Assembly: GCF_025642135.1 (NCBI RefSeq)
Contig: NZ_CP106793.1
Span: forward strand, 124,001-188,000
Direction: 5' to 3'
DNA: 64,000 bases
DNA from: Streptomyces cynarae
GTDB lineage: Bacteria > Actinomycetota > Actinomycetes > Streptomycetales > Streptomycetaceae
Made by a program: the position numbers and the translations under genes. Positions 43,076-51,707 of the stretch are shown here, one piece after another (positions within the stretch are counted from its first letter, which is position 1; every line of letters begins with the position of its first letter). The notes under the pieces were generated by a model. The model searched no databases. It saw only the letters and a list, made by a program, of their open reading frames with translations, and was not told the DNA's origin.

Positions 43076-44796
43076 CGCAAAGCTTCCTCGCTGACGGTCC
43101 GGGGCTTCTGGCCGGGAAAGGCGGACAGGACACCGGCCGTCTCCAGGTAGCCGCGGGCAGCCCGGATCGCCTCAGGAGTGGTGGCGTACTCCCGGCCCTC
43201 GTGGCACAGCAGGTCCAGCGCGCCAACGGAGTCCAAGACCTGGCGCTGGCCGGGCCGAATCCCGGAGGCGAGGACGGTGATGCCACGACGATTCAACTTC
43301 TCCACCGCGTCCTTGACGACGAGGGCGCCGGTGGCGTCCATGGTCGACACCCGGGACATGCGCAGGATCACGACGCGAACGTCGGCCACGTCGCTCAGCT
43401 CCAGCAGGAAGCGGTGGGCGGCGGCGAAGAACAGCGGGCCGTCGATGCGGTAGGCGACGATGTGCTCGGCCAGCAAGGCGTGTTCCTCGGCGCTGTGGTC
43501 GCCTCGGTCGAGCGGCATCTGGTCGAAACGGGCCTGCTTCGCGACGGCGCGCAGCGCGAGGGCCCCCGCGACGGCGAGGCCGATGATGACGGCGTACACG
43601 AGGTCCAGGGCCAGGGTCGCGACGGCGGTCAGGACGAGGGTCAGCGCATCCGAGCGGGTGGCCTTCGCCATGGCCCTCAGCGAGCCGACCTCGACCATGC
43701 GGATCGCGGTGGCCAGCAGGACACCGGCGAGTGCGGCGAGCGGGATCTTCGAGACCAGGGGGGCCGCCGCGAAGACGATCACGGCGAGGATCGCGGCGTG
43801 AGTGAGGGCGGCGAGCCGAGAGCTCGCGCCGGTGCGGACGTTGACCGCGGTGCGGGCGATCGCGCCGGTCGCGGGGACGCCTCCGATCAGCGGGGCAGCG
43901 ATGTTGGCCAGGCCCTGACCGAACAGCTCCCGGTCGGGGTCGTGCTGCTGCCCTACCGTCATGCCGTCGGCGACCGACGCAGACAGGAGGGACTCCAGGG
44001 CGGCCAGGGCAGCGACCGCCACGGCCGGGGCGAGCAGGGTGCCCAGGGAGCCGAGGTCCAGGAAGGACAGCGACGGCACGGGCAGCCCGGCCGGCAGTTC
44101 ACCGATCGGCTTCGCCGCATCCAGCCCGGCGGCCTGTGCGACGACCGTCGCAGCGATCACGGCCAGGATGGAGAACGGCACGCTTGGCCGCCACCGCGCC
44201 CCGATCAGCATGACCACCGCGACGGCGACGGCGAAGCCGACGGCGGTCCAGTTCGGGGACTGGGCGAACTCCTCGATCGCCCGCCAGGTCACCACCAGCA
44301 CCCTGTCGCCCTCCGGCTTGGGCACACCGAGCGCGTTCGGAATCTGCTGCAGGCCGATCACACAGGCGATGCCGAGGGTGAAGCCCTCGACCACGGGGGC
44401 GGGGATGTACTGCATGTAACGGCCGGCCTTCAGCGCGGCCAGCGCCACCAGCATCACGCCGGCCATCAGACCGACCGTGAGGACGCCCGTCGACCCGTAC
44501 GCGCCCACGATGGGGACGAGGACCACTGTCATGGCGCCGGTCGGCCCCGACACCTGCAGATTCGAGCCGCCGAAGAGCGCGGCAAACGCACCCGCGACCA
44601 CCGCGGTCGCCAGTCCAGCCTCCGCGCCCAGGCCGGAGGAGACGCCGAAGCCGAGCGCGAGTGGCAGCGCCACGACGGCCACGGTGAGCCCGGCAAGCAG
44701 ATCCCTGCGAGGGTCGCGTCGCATCTCCGCCAGATCGCCACGGGCGGGCAACAGCGAGGTGATCCGGGCCCAGACCCGGCTGATCTGCGAGGTCAT
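43072..44796 (-). CDS. SulP-family anion transporter with STAS domain
   Basis: A 574-residue transporter of the SLC26/SulP family for sulfate or bicarbonate. The membrane part (about 25-420) has GLTVAVVALPLALGFGVSSG near the N-terminus and LFGQGLANIAAPLIGGVPATGAIARTAVN in the middle. The cytoplasmic STAS domain (about 440-560) contains RVSTMDATGALVVKD. It overlaps the ArsR gene by 4 bp (ATGA) upstream and the PNPOx gene downstream, so expression should respond to the ArsR signal. Confidence 0.9.
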   Translation of the reverse strand: MTSQISRVWARITSLLPARGDLAEMRRDPRRDLLAGLTVAVVALPLALGFGVSSGLGAEAGLATAVVAGAFAALFGGSNLQVSGPTGAMTVVLVPIVGAYGSTGVLTVGLMAGVMLVALAALKAGRYMQYIPAPVVEGFTLGIACVIGLQQIPNALGVPKPEGDRVLVVTWRAIEEFAQSPNWTAVGFAVAVAVVMLIGARWRPSVPFSILAVIAATVVAQAAGLDAAKPIGELPAGLPVPSLSFLDLGSLGTLLAPAVAVAALAALESLLSASVADGMTVGQQHDPDRELFGQGLANIAAPLIGGVPATGAIARTAVNVRTGASSRLAALTHAAILAVIVFAAAPLVSKIPLAALAGVLLATAIRMVEVGSLRAMAKATRSDALTLVLTAVATLALDLVYAVIIGLAVAGALALRAVAKQARFDQMPLDRGDHSAEEHALLAEHIVAYRIDGPLFFAAAHRFLLELSDVADVRVVILRMSRVSTMDATGALVVKDAVEKLNRRGITVLASGIRPGQRQVLDSVGALDLLCHEGREYATTPEAIRAARGYLETAGVLSAFPGQKPRTVSEEALR

Positions 44797-45134
44797 CTCG
44801 CAGCGACCTCGGCATCCCGCAACTCGGCAAGCAGCTCGTTCTGCCCGGACAACATCTCGGTCAGGATCCGCCGCGCGGCCTTCATCAGGTCGGCCACGTC
44901 TCCGCCGGCCAGTTCGTAGACGACGGTGGAGCCCTCGCGGGTCGCCGTGACGATCCCCGAGCGGCGCAACACCGCTAGCTGCTGGGAGAGGCTGGAGGGC
45001 TCAACTTCGACGGCGGCGAGCAGTTCCCGTACCGGCATCGGCCCATCCTGGAGCAGCTCCAGCACCCGTATGCGCATCGGATGCCCCAGCATCCGGAAGA
45101 ACTCGGCCTTGGCCTGGTACAGCGGAACGGACAC
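44793..45134 (-). CDS. ArsR/SmtB-family regulator (copy 2)
   Basis: A 113-residue winged-helix protein (MSVPLYQAKAEFFRMLGHPM, LSQQLAVLRRSGIVTATREG, AARRILTEMLSGQNELLAEL), strongly similar to the ArsR at 41630-41980. It heads an overlapping operon with SulP, PNPOx and ATPase. An AATTGC-n8-GCAATT palindrome lies 95 bp upstream. ArsR repressors next to SulP transporters are frequent in actinobacteria; the signal (anion or redox) is not evident because no metal-binding Cys pair is present. Confidence 0.85.
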   Translation of the reverse strand: MSVPLYQAKAEFFRMLGHPMRIRVLELLQDGPMPVRELLAAVEVEPSSLSQQLAVLRRSGIVTATREGSTVVYELAGGDVADLMKAARRILTEMLSGQNELLAELRDAEVAAR

Positions 45135-45228
45135 GACCCTCGGCTTCCCCTACGAGCCCCATCCGGGGGCGGACGCGAAAGGCTGTGCCCGCGGCTACCT
45201 GCGAGCACAGCCAACAAAGCATCTAACC

Positions 45229-45248
45229 AATTGCGAAATTTTGCAATT
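45229..45248. promoter_or_regulatory. Palindrome upstream of ArsR-SulP operon
   Basis: AATTGC (45229-45234) and GCAATT (45243-45248) flank GAAATTTT: exact 6-bp arms with an 8-bp centre in an AT-rich island within GC-rich DNA, upstream of the ArsR gene. It is a candidate ArsR operator. Confidence 0.6.
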
Positions 45249-45297
45249 CCTCATCAAGGTGCTGCCCAGGTGTTCCGGACACGGACGGGCGGCGTGA

Positions 45298-45449
45298 TCA
45301 GGCTTTCTTGACCACGCTGGACTTCAACTGCATCGCCCCGAAACCGTCGACCTTGCAGTCGATGTCGTGCCCGTCAACCCCGTCGACCAGCGGATGTTGC
45401 GCACCTTCGTGCCGGCCTTGATCCCCCCGGGGCTGCCCTTGACCTTGAC
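45298..45449 (-). pseudogene. PhnA/YjdM-type zinc-ribbon protein, C-terminal scrap
   Basis: The minus strand gives VKVKGSPGGIKAGTKVRNI and, after a frame change, GHDIDCKVDGFGAMQLKSSV then VKKA-stop. That is the conserved C-terminus of PhnA-type (YjdM) proteins. The N-terminal zinc ribbon is gone. Confidence 0.65.
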
Positions 45450-45552
45450 CAGTGGACACTGGCGGCTGATCGAGATGGACACCGGCCACTGGCCGATGTT
45501 CTCCCAGCCACGCGAACTGGCGCAGGTCCTCCTCGACATAGCCGGGACGTGA
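45450..45552 (+). pseudogene. Alpha/beta-hydrolase C-terminal scrap
   Basis: The plus strand reads WRLIEMDTGHWPMFSQPRE then LAQVLLDIAG, the catalytic-His end of an alpha/beta hydrolase. It joins the PhnA scrap on the opposite strand at about 45450. Confidence 0.6.
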
Positions 45553-45603
45553 CCGCAAATCCATACTTGCGGACTCCTCGCCAGCGTTGTATCAACTACC
45601 CTG

Positions 45604-46069
45604 TCACAGCCACTCGTTGATGGCCGCGACGAGGACGGTCGCCTCGTAGCGGACCGCGAGCTTGTCGCACCGCGTGGCCACGGCCGGGTGCCTTTTGAGG
45701 CGATTGATGCCGCACTCGACCGCGTGCCAAGCCTTGTAGTCCTGCGGGTCGAACTGCGGCGGCCGACCGCCGCGCGAGCCGCGTTTCTTGCGGTTGCAGG
45801 CCTGGTCGGCCTTGTCCGGGATGGTGCAGCGGATCCCGCGCCGCCGCAGGTAAGCGCGGTTCTTCCGGGGGCGTACGCCTTGTCGGTGCGCACGCGATCC
45901 GGCCGGGTGCGCGGCCTGCCCCGGCCAAGACGCGGGACACGGACCTTGTTAGGACAGGCTCGAACTGTGGGGAGTCGCCCCGTTGCCTGGCCGTGATCAC
46001 GATAGACATGGGCTTCTGGCCCTGCTCGACAGCCAGGTGCAGCTTCGTGGTCAGGCCGCCGCGCGAGCG
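45604..46069 (-). pseudogene. IS5-type transposase fragment (copy B)
   Basis: The same family as copy [38 protein letters not shown] and [13 protein letters not shown], ending VAAINEWL at 45604. Several frame changes are present and the N-terminal third is missing. It meets copy C head-to-head at 46069/46070. Confidence 0.75.
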
Positions 46070-46490
46070 CCCGCTGGCCGTCATGCTCACGGCCGGCCAG
46101 CGTCACGACGGCGTCTGCGCACGCCCGCTTCTGAAGCGGTTCCGAGTGCCCCGCATCGGTCGGGGTCGACTGCGCTGCCGACCGGACCACGTGGTCGCGG
46201 ACAAGGCCTACGCCTCCCGCGGCTTCCGCGCCTACCTCCGCAAGCGCGGCATCAGCCACACCATTCCAGAGAAGCGGGACCAGCAACGCCACCGCCGTAA
46301 CCGGGGCCGTCACGGCGGTCGCCCGCCGCGGTTCGACCGGGAGATCTACCGCCGGCGCAACAGCGTCGAACGCTGCTTCAACCGGCTCAAGAGCTTCCGC
46401 GACATCGCTACCCGATATGACAAGACCGCCACCTCCTACGAAGCATCGGTCTCTCTCGCCTCATTCCTGCTCTGGGCAAGGTCCGTTTGA
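46070..46490 (+). pseudogene. IS5-type transposase fragment (copy C), C-terminal
   Basis: From LAVMLTAGQRHDGVCARPLL onward the plus strand has a clean frame: VVADKAYASRGFRAYLRKRG, GRPPRFDREIYRRRNSVERC and FLLWARSV-stop at 46490. The N-terminal DDE part is missing, cut at the junction with copy B in the matching part of the gene (SRGGLTTK versus PLAVMLTAG). Confidence 0.75.
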
Positions 46491-46997
46491 AGACGGACCC
46501 TAGGTCATTCGGGCCGCTCTCTGGGGACCGTGCTGTTGCGCCAGTCGGGACCCCCTCGTCAATGGGCCAGAACTGCTCACCGCAGCCGCAGATCCAGACC
46601 GTCCCAACTTCCGCCACGCCAGATCATCTGTTCGGACCAGGGCCGGTGTTTGGTGCGCCAGGCGTGCCACATTGCTCGGATCTGGTACAAGTGCCCCTCT
46701 CGTTGGCGGGGCCTCAGTAGGTGTTTTTCAACCTCTAAGCCCCAGGTCAGGTCAGGGTGTGTGAATCATGAGGCAGAATCCGCCGTTTCGCTTTCGCGTG
46801 TCGATAACGACATAGCGAGACGACACTCGAGCGACAATGCGCTCACACAGATCCTGATCGCGTTCACCGAGCCGCCCGACGCTGCGAACGTGTTCCCTCA
46901 CTCGGCCGGGACAGCGGTTTTGTCATAGATGACCGAGCGGCTCGATGCGGGCCCCGGAAACGCGGGCAGGGAAATGATGAGTACTGAAAGGACCGAG
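46491..46997. other. Gap, possible damaged small gene
   Basis: On the minus strand YQIRAMWHAWRTKHRPWSEQ (about 46640-46700) and GTVWICGCGEQFWPIDEGV (about 46550-46610, another frame) could be one small Cys-containing gene with a frameshift. No family is recognised. The AhpD-like gene's promoter should be in the last 150 bp. Confidence 0.35.
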
Positions 46998-47480
46998 ATG
47001 ACTGACAACATCCAGATCGCGAACCGCCGGCTCGACGCGAGCAGGAACGAGGCGCTGATCAACATGGCTCGGATGGGCGCGGACGCATTCGGATACAAAG
47101 CGGAGCTACGGATCGACCGCGGCCTCGCCCAGCTCCTGCGCCTGCGGGTTTCGCAGCTCAACAACTGCACCTACTGCCTCAACCTGCACTACGAGGCGGC
47201 GCGCGAGGCGGGCATCCCCCGGGTCAAGATCGACACCCTGACCGCGTGGTGGGAGACCGAGCTTCACTCCGAGGCCGAGCAGGCGGCACTCCGCTACACC
47301 GAGGCGCTCACCCGCGCCGCGGACACCGACCGCGACGCGGCGTTCCAGCGCCTCCACGACGCCCTCGCTGCGCACTTCAGCCCGGAGGAGATGCTCGAGA
47401 TCGTCGCCGTCGTCGTCAATATGAACGTCTGGACCCGCATCAAGCTTGCCGAGGGCGCGATGCCGGGCCCGGCGGATTGA
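46998..47480 (+). CDS. AhpD-like carboxymuconolactone decarboxylase-family protein
   Basis: A 160-residue protein of the alkylhydroperoxidase AhpD core class. The redox motif is NNCTYCLNLHYEAAREAG (CxxC plus His, about 60-70), with upstream RIDRGLAQLLRLRVSQL. Members reduce peroxides through the CxxC pair or serve in thiol redox. ATG 46998 follows AAAGGACCG; the earlier in-frame ATG at 46929 is less likely. It stands alone between remnants. Confidence 0.8.
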   Translation: MTDNIQIANRRLDASRNEALINMARMGADAFGYKAELRIDRGLAQLLRLRVSQLNNCTYCLNLHYEAAREAGIPRVKIDTLTAWWETELHSEAEQAALRYTEALTRAADTDRDAAFQRLHDALAAHFSPEEMLEIVAVVVNMNVWTRIKLAEGAMPGPAD

Positions 47481-47481
47481 G

Positions 47482-47820
47482 CGGCTTCCGCTGCTCCGTT
47501 CATCGACGGCGACGGCCGCGCCGTACGCCTCTGCCAACCCGACGACGAGCAGCCCAGCAAGCTCAAGGTCTACGCGGCCCTCCCGGATGAGGCCCAGGTA
47601 CAGACCCCGTCGATCAGGGTCACAGCGATCAGCGCCCGCCATGTGGCACGCGAGATCACCCGGCGGCTCTACCCGCTGCACAGCGAGGCCACCGAACTGG
47701 CCCCCCAGATCGCCGCCAGGCAGAAGACGGAGGCCAGCGCCCGCGCCGCAGTCGCCGAAGCCGTGGTCGGCGCGCTCCCCGGCGCCCGCATCGAGGAGCA
47801 GTACCGGCGTACACGGCCGG
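47482..47820 (+). pseudogene. Fragment of an accessory-element hypothetical gene
   Basis: FIDGDGRAVRLCQPDDEQPSK and AREITRRLYPLHSEATELAP form a continuous, protein-like frame without a start. I recall similar sequences only as uncharacterised proteins of Streptomyces accessory elements. It breaks at about 47815 before the helicase-associated segment. Confidence 0.45.
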
Positions 47821-47824
47821 CTCC

Positions 47825-48240
47825 CCCACATCGCACCCGACGTGCAATACGAAGGCGACGACATCGGACGATGGCTGCAACGGCAGAAGCAGCCAAGTAC
47901 CGGAAGCTCATGTCGACCGAACAGCAGGAGCGGCTGTCCAAGCTAGGCATCAAGCCCACTGAGGCAGCGTCTCCGGCCCCGGCGGCCACGCGTGCGACGA
48001 AGGGCCGAACAAGGCGCAGCAGGCGTTTCAGCGCGGCCTGGCGGCACTTGCACAGTGGGTCGAACGGGAAGGCCATCGGCCTGTTCCCAGTGGCCTCAGT
48101 GAGGAGATCGCGGTCGACGGCGTAGACGAGCCAGTGGTCATCAGGCTGGGCGTATGGTATCGAACACCAAATCGAGGCGGGACCAGCTCGCCCAGGAACA
48201 GCTAGAAGCACTACGGAAACCAGGAATGCGGTGGGCGTGA
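47825..48240 (+). pseudogene. Helicase-associated (HA) domain remnant
   Basis: YEGDDIGRWLQRQKQPST, then LSTEQQERLSKLGIKPTEA, AFQRGLAALAQWVEREG (by frame change) and VSNTKSRRDQLAQEQLEALR then KPGMRWA-stop at 48240. These are the repeat units of the actinobacterial helicase-associated domain found in very large proteins of linear replicons and chromosome ends. At least three frame changes are needed. Confidence 0.7.
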
Positions 48241-48483
48241 CGCCACCACCGTCTGGCCGCCCACGCGAGGCCCTGTGGCGGCACTCCGGGCTCACGCGCG
48301 ACCGCACTTCTACTCATCACCTCCGATCAGCAACCAGTGCAGCAACCTCCGCCCGCTTCTCCTTAGTGGTCGGCGCTCGAAGTCCTTCGGGGGTTGACGG
48401 GAGGTCAGGCCGTGTGTGGGGTGCGGAGCCCGGTCTTCCGGGATCGGCCATCGGGGTGCGCCGTCGAGCCGTTTCGCCGCACG

Positions 48484-49128
48484 TCACCCTTCCTCGGGCG
48501 GAACGCCAACCAGTTTTACCAGGAACCGGTCCACCTGTTCTTCCAGCGGGGGCCAGGGCAGCTCGGGTTGGTTGACGCGCAGCGAGACCGCGCCGTGGAC
48601 GGCCGTGCGCAGATCCAGGGAGGCGGTCTCCGCGTCGCCCTGTGGGGCCAGCCCGGCGTCCATACAGCGGCGGATCGCCGTGGTCGTTCGCTGGGCCATC
48701 TCCTCCTTGAAGGACATGTCCGTGCGCCGGTTGAGCGTGCTTTCGTGCAGCACCTTGTACAGACCCGGGTGTTCGCGGGACCACGCGCCGAGCAGCGCCG
48801 TTCGGGCACGCAGCGCGGCCACCGGGTCGGCGGCGCCCGACTCCGCGTTGTCCACCGCGCGCAACAGGTCGGCATGGCAGTGCTCCAGTGCGGCCAGCAC
48901 CAGTGCGTCACGGTCGGCGAAGTGGATGTAGACCGAGGTCGCGGCGATGCCGACCTCGCGGGCGACCGCCCGGAGCGACAGCGCCTGGTCGTCGGCGAGC
49001 TCGTCCAGCAGCCGCAGCGCCGCGTCGATGATCTCGGCGCGCAGCCGCTCGCCCTGGCCGCGCGGGTTGCGGCCTCGCGGCGCAGTGCGGGCGGTCGTTC
49101 GGGCCGGAGTGGTCGCATCCATGGCCAC
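48484..49128 (-). CDS. TetR/AcrR-family regulator
   Basis: A 214-residue regulator with HTH SLRAVAREVGIAATSVYIHFADRDALVL (about 45-75) and a TetR_C_13-like domain (LYKVLHESTLNRRTDMSFKEEM). The start is GTG 49128 or ATG 49122. It is divergent from a carboxymuconolactone-decarboxylase gene. A 28-bp palindrome fills the centre of the gap, so it should repress both genes. Confidence 0.85.
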   Translation of the reverse strand: MAMDATTPARTTARTAPRGRNPRGQGERLRAEIIDAALRLLDELADDQALSLRAVAREVGIAATSVYIHFADRDALVLAALEHCHADLLRAVDNAESGAADPVAALRARTALLGAWSREHPGLYKVLHESTLNRRTDMSFKEEMAQRTTTAIRRCMDAGLAPQGDAETASLDLRTAVHGAVSLRVNQPELPWPPLEEQVDRFLVKLVGVPPEEG

Positions 49129-49145
49129 CCATTGTATGGGACACC

Positions 49146-49173
49146 CTGTAGGGCTACAGTTGTAGCCCTACAG
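49146..49173. promoter_or_regulatory. Perfect 13-bp inverted repeat, TetR operator
   Basis: CTGTAGGGCTACA (49146-49158) and TGTAGCCCTACAG (49161-49173) are exact mirror arms with a GT centre. Each arm itself contains TGTAG-nn-CTACA symmetry, giving two adjacent dimer sites. It sits between the divergent TetR and CMD starts. Confidence 0.8.
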
Positions 49174-49198
49174 GCGTTCACTTAAGGAGTGAGTCACC

Positions 49199-49912
49199 AT
49201 GACGCTGCCGACCCGGACCACAGTGAAGGAACTCGACCCGGTATTCGCGGAAATGGCCGCAGCAAGCTTCCAGCTCCCCGAGTCGGGAACGCAGCTGACG
49301 CCGCGCGAGCTCACTCTGCTCAGCCTCGTTGCCGACGTCTGCGAACAGGTCCTCGGGATGCCGTTCGAACTGCATGTGCGGGCCGCTCTGGACAACGGCC
49401 TCGACGCCGATGACCTACGCGAGCTGCTCCGCTTCATCTCCTACGACAGCGGCTACCCGGCGGCGCTGGCTGCCTTGGAGCGGCTGGCCGAGGTCGAACG
49501 CAAGCACGGCCTGCCTGGGCCGACAGGCCAGGGCCACCAAGTGAACGCGGACGGCACCGGCAGCCCCATCCCCACGGCGATGCGTGCTGAGGTGCGTACC
49601 CTCGACCCGGGCTTCGCCGACTACATGGACCTACAGTCACGGATGCGCGCCGACATGTCCCGGATCAGCGTCCGTGAGCGGGCATTCGCCACCATGACGG
49701 TCGACGTCCTCTACCAGACCCTCCAGGAGAGCTTCCGTGCCCACGTCGGCCGCGCGCTGAGCGCGGGAGCGACGCCCGACGAGGTCCGCGCTGCCGTCCG
49801 CGCCACCGCACCATTCGGGATGACCCGGACCTGGCGCGCCCTGAACGTCCTCGACGCGCTGCTGGCCGACCTGAATGAACCGCAGGGGAAGCAGACGGCC
49901 AAGAACGCCTGA
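49199..49912 (+). CDS. Two-domain carboxymuconolactone decarboxylase-family protein
   Basis: A 237-residue protein with two CMD/AhpD-type repeats, at about 30-110 (LTPRELTLLSLVADVC; FELHVRAALDNGLDADDLRELL) and 140-225 (ISVRERAFATMTVDVLYQTL; VGRALSAGATPDEVRAAV). The CxxC of AhpD is absent in both, as in gamma-CMD-like proteins of unknown catalysis. ATG 49199 follows AAGGAGTGAG. Control by the divergent TetR is likely. It is not obviously linked to aromatic degradation genes. Confidence 0.8.
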   Translation: MTLPTRTTVKELDPVFAEMAAASFQLPESGTQLTPRELTLLSLVADVCEQVLGMPFELHVRAALDNGLDADDLRELLRFISYDSGYPAALAALERLAEVERKHGLPGPTGQGHQVNADGTGSPIPTAMRAEVRTLDPGFADYMDLQSRMRADMSRISVRERAFATMTVDVLYQTLQESFRAHVGRALSAGATPDEVRAAVRATAPFGMTRTWRALNVLDALLADLNEPQGKQTAKNA

Positions 49913-50039
49913 ACGCCTGTCTCTTCCCCCCCGCACACGACTCGCACCGCAGGGCCGGTCCGCCACAGCGCAGGCCGCAGGCGCAGTACAGCGCACCGTT
50001 GTGCAGCCTGCCGCAACGCCACCGCGGCACGGCAGGCTG

Positions 50040-50530
50040 CACAACCGCAAGGCGCGTCCGATGGTCAGTGCCGGGTTCGCGAACGAGGTGGAGGAGGTGA
50101 ACCAGTAGGCGGCTCCGATGTAGGAGGCCACCGCCGCGGGGGCGAGCGAGGCGCGGCCGATCCTGCGCAGACCGAAGATCAGCAGGATCAGCCCCGCTGT
50201 GGCGACGACCTCGCCCAGCCACAGATGGCCGGCGGACCGGTCGTGGGTGGAGAACTGCACCAGCGGCCTCGCGAACATCGCGTCGGCCAGGATCGCCCGC
50301 CGATCGCCCCCGCGATCTGGGCGGGCACGTACGCGGCGACGTCCCGAAGGGTGGGCCCGTCCGCGGTGCGGCGGCCGGTGAACCAGGCCACGACGGTCAC
50401 GGCGGGGTTGAAGTGCGCCCCGGAGACCGGCCCGAGCAGGAGGATGAGCAGGCCCAGGCCGAAGACGGTGGCGAGGGAGTTGGCGAGCAGCTGGCAGGTC
50501 TCGGCGAGGGCGCCGGCTCCGTGGCGTTCG
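50040..50530 (-). pseudogene. MIP-family channel (aquaporin), frameshifted and truncated
   Basis: LLANSLATVFGLGLLILLLG and GAHFNPAVTVVAWF (first NPA box) are followed by DVAAYVPAQIAGAIGG. After a frame change near 50290, FARPLVQFSTHDRSAGHLWL, GLRRIGRASLAPAAVASYI and SFANPALTIGRAL (second NPA box) follow. The N-terminal helix start and the last helices are missing. It resembles the arsenic-operon aquaporin group, but no ars genes are here. Confidence 0.75.
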
Positions 50531-50629
50531 CAGAGAGTCCCACGTTGAGGCTCACGCGGAACTCTCGCAGTTGCCGGGGTGCCACGACGTCCTCGCCGCC
50601 ATCGCCTACTGTGCCCGACGGCGCAAGGG

Positions 50630-51676
50630 TCACGGCCTTGTGGTACGTCTGCGCACGATCGACCAGGGCGAGTTCAGCGGAGCTTCCTGGCCGAGCGCGG
50701 CCTGCGCGCAGGCCGATCCCTGGGCACGCAGTGATTGCGCGACGGTGGTGAGCCCGAGATCGGCAGCGATGGGTGCGTCGTCCCATCCGGTGACCGCCAG
50801 GTCGGTAGGGACGCCGTGATGGGCGGTGTGGGCTGCTTGCAGGATGCCGGAGGCGAGTTGGTCACTCATCGCGGCTATGGCGTCAGGTGGTTCGGGGCTG
50901 GCCAGCAGCATGGCGGCAGCGCGCTCGCCCTCGGACGGGTCGTTGCGGGGGCACACAGCCACGATCACGTCTTTCCAAGCGAGGCCGGCGGCTTCGGCTG
51001 CCTGGCGGTAGCCTTCGAGTCGATGCCGTGTCACTGGGAATAGAACACGGGTTGTGTCCGGACCGCTGATGATGCCCCCTTCCCGGTCCCGCGTCAGGGG
51101 AAAGCTCACAATGGCCGGACGGTTTGTATGTGCGAAGACAACCTCGCCCACCGCGCGTGCTGCGGCCCGGTTGTCGATGCTGACCAGCCCCAGGTCGGGG
51201 ACCGCTGGTCCGCCGTGGACCACGGCGGGGCGCTTCATTGCGCGTACCGCCGCGACAACCGGGTCGTCCTCGGTCGTTGTCCACAGGATGAACGCGTCGA
51301 CGGCTGCGCTGCGGATCCGAGCCACGTCGTCGGCTGCGCCGGTGATCGGCAGGATTGTCATGCCGTAGGCGTGCTCCGCGCAGACGTCTGCGATGCCCGC
51401 CAAGAAGGCCGCCGCCTGCGGATCTTCGAACGCATAGGAGAGGTGTTCGCCGAGCACGACGCCGAGGGCGCGTGATGCCCCGCGCCGCAGGGACCGGCCC
51501 CTGGGGTCAGGCCCGGCGTATCCCAATTCGGCGGCGGCGGCGAGCACTTTCGCCCGGGACTCGTCCGATACCCGGCTGGGCTGGTTGTAGGTGTACGAGG
51601 CGGTCATCACCGACACCCCGGCCGCACGGGCCACTTGCGTCAGAGTCACTCGCTTCGATGTGTCGGGGAGTGCCAT
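50630..51676 (-). CDS. LacI-family transcriptional repressor
   Basis: A 348-residue regulator. HTH VTLTQVARAAGVSVMTASYTYN (about 9-30) and hinge RAKVLAAAAELGY are followed by a periplasmic-binding-protein-like sensor (LGVVLGEHLSYAFEDPQAAAF; PAIVSFPLTRDREGG; PTDLAVTGWDDAPIAADLGLTTV). The usual S-x-V-L in the HTH helix is replaced by TASYTYN, so DNA specificity may differ. The last 15 residues appear shortened or replaced. It is divergent from an MFS gene with a TGTGTA-n4-TACACA operator between the starts. Confidence 0.85.
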   Translation of the reverse strand: MALPDTSKRVTLTQVARAAGVSVMTASYTYNQPSRVSDESRAKVLAAAAELGYAGPDPRGRSLRRGASRALGVVLGEHLSYAFEDPQAAAFLAGIADVCAEHAYGMTILPITGAADDVARIRSAAVDAFILWTTTEDDPVVAAVRAMKRPAVVHGGPAVPDLGLVSIDNRAAARAVGEVVFAHTNRPAIVSFPLTRDREGGIISGPDTTRVLFPVTRHRLEGYRQAAEAAGLAWKDVIVAVCPRNDPSEGERAAAMLLASPEPPDAIAAMSDQLASGILQAAHTAHHGVPTDLAVTGWDDAPIAADLGLTTVAQSLRAQGSACAQAALGQEAPLNSPWSIVRRRTTRP

Positions 51677-51690
51677 GCCTCCATCCTAGC

Positions 51691-51706
51691 TGTGTATCGT
51701 TACACA
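51691..51706. promoter_or_regulatory. LacI-type operator
   Basis: TGTGTA (51691-51696) and TACACA (51701-51706) are exact arms around TCGT, ending one base before the MFS start codon and 15 bp before the LacI start. Such placement would let the repressor block the MFS start. Confidence 0.7.
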
Positions 51707-51707
51707 C

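Noticed and set aside
42880..44919. Open frame of 679 codons opposite SulP
   Set aside because: Gly/Asp/Arg/Gln-rich shadow of the SulP gene. No domain or start signal.
41630..45134. ArsR genes as arsenic or metal sensors
   Set aside because: No CxC-type ligands are seen in either protein and no ars genes are nearby apart from an unrelated broken aquaporin at 50 kb.
49199..49912. Second AhpD-type redox enzyme
   Set aside because: The protein has the fold but lacks the CxxC pair present at 46998-47480, so peroxidase activity is not claimed.
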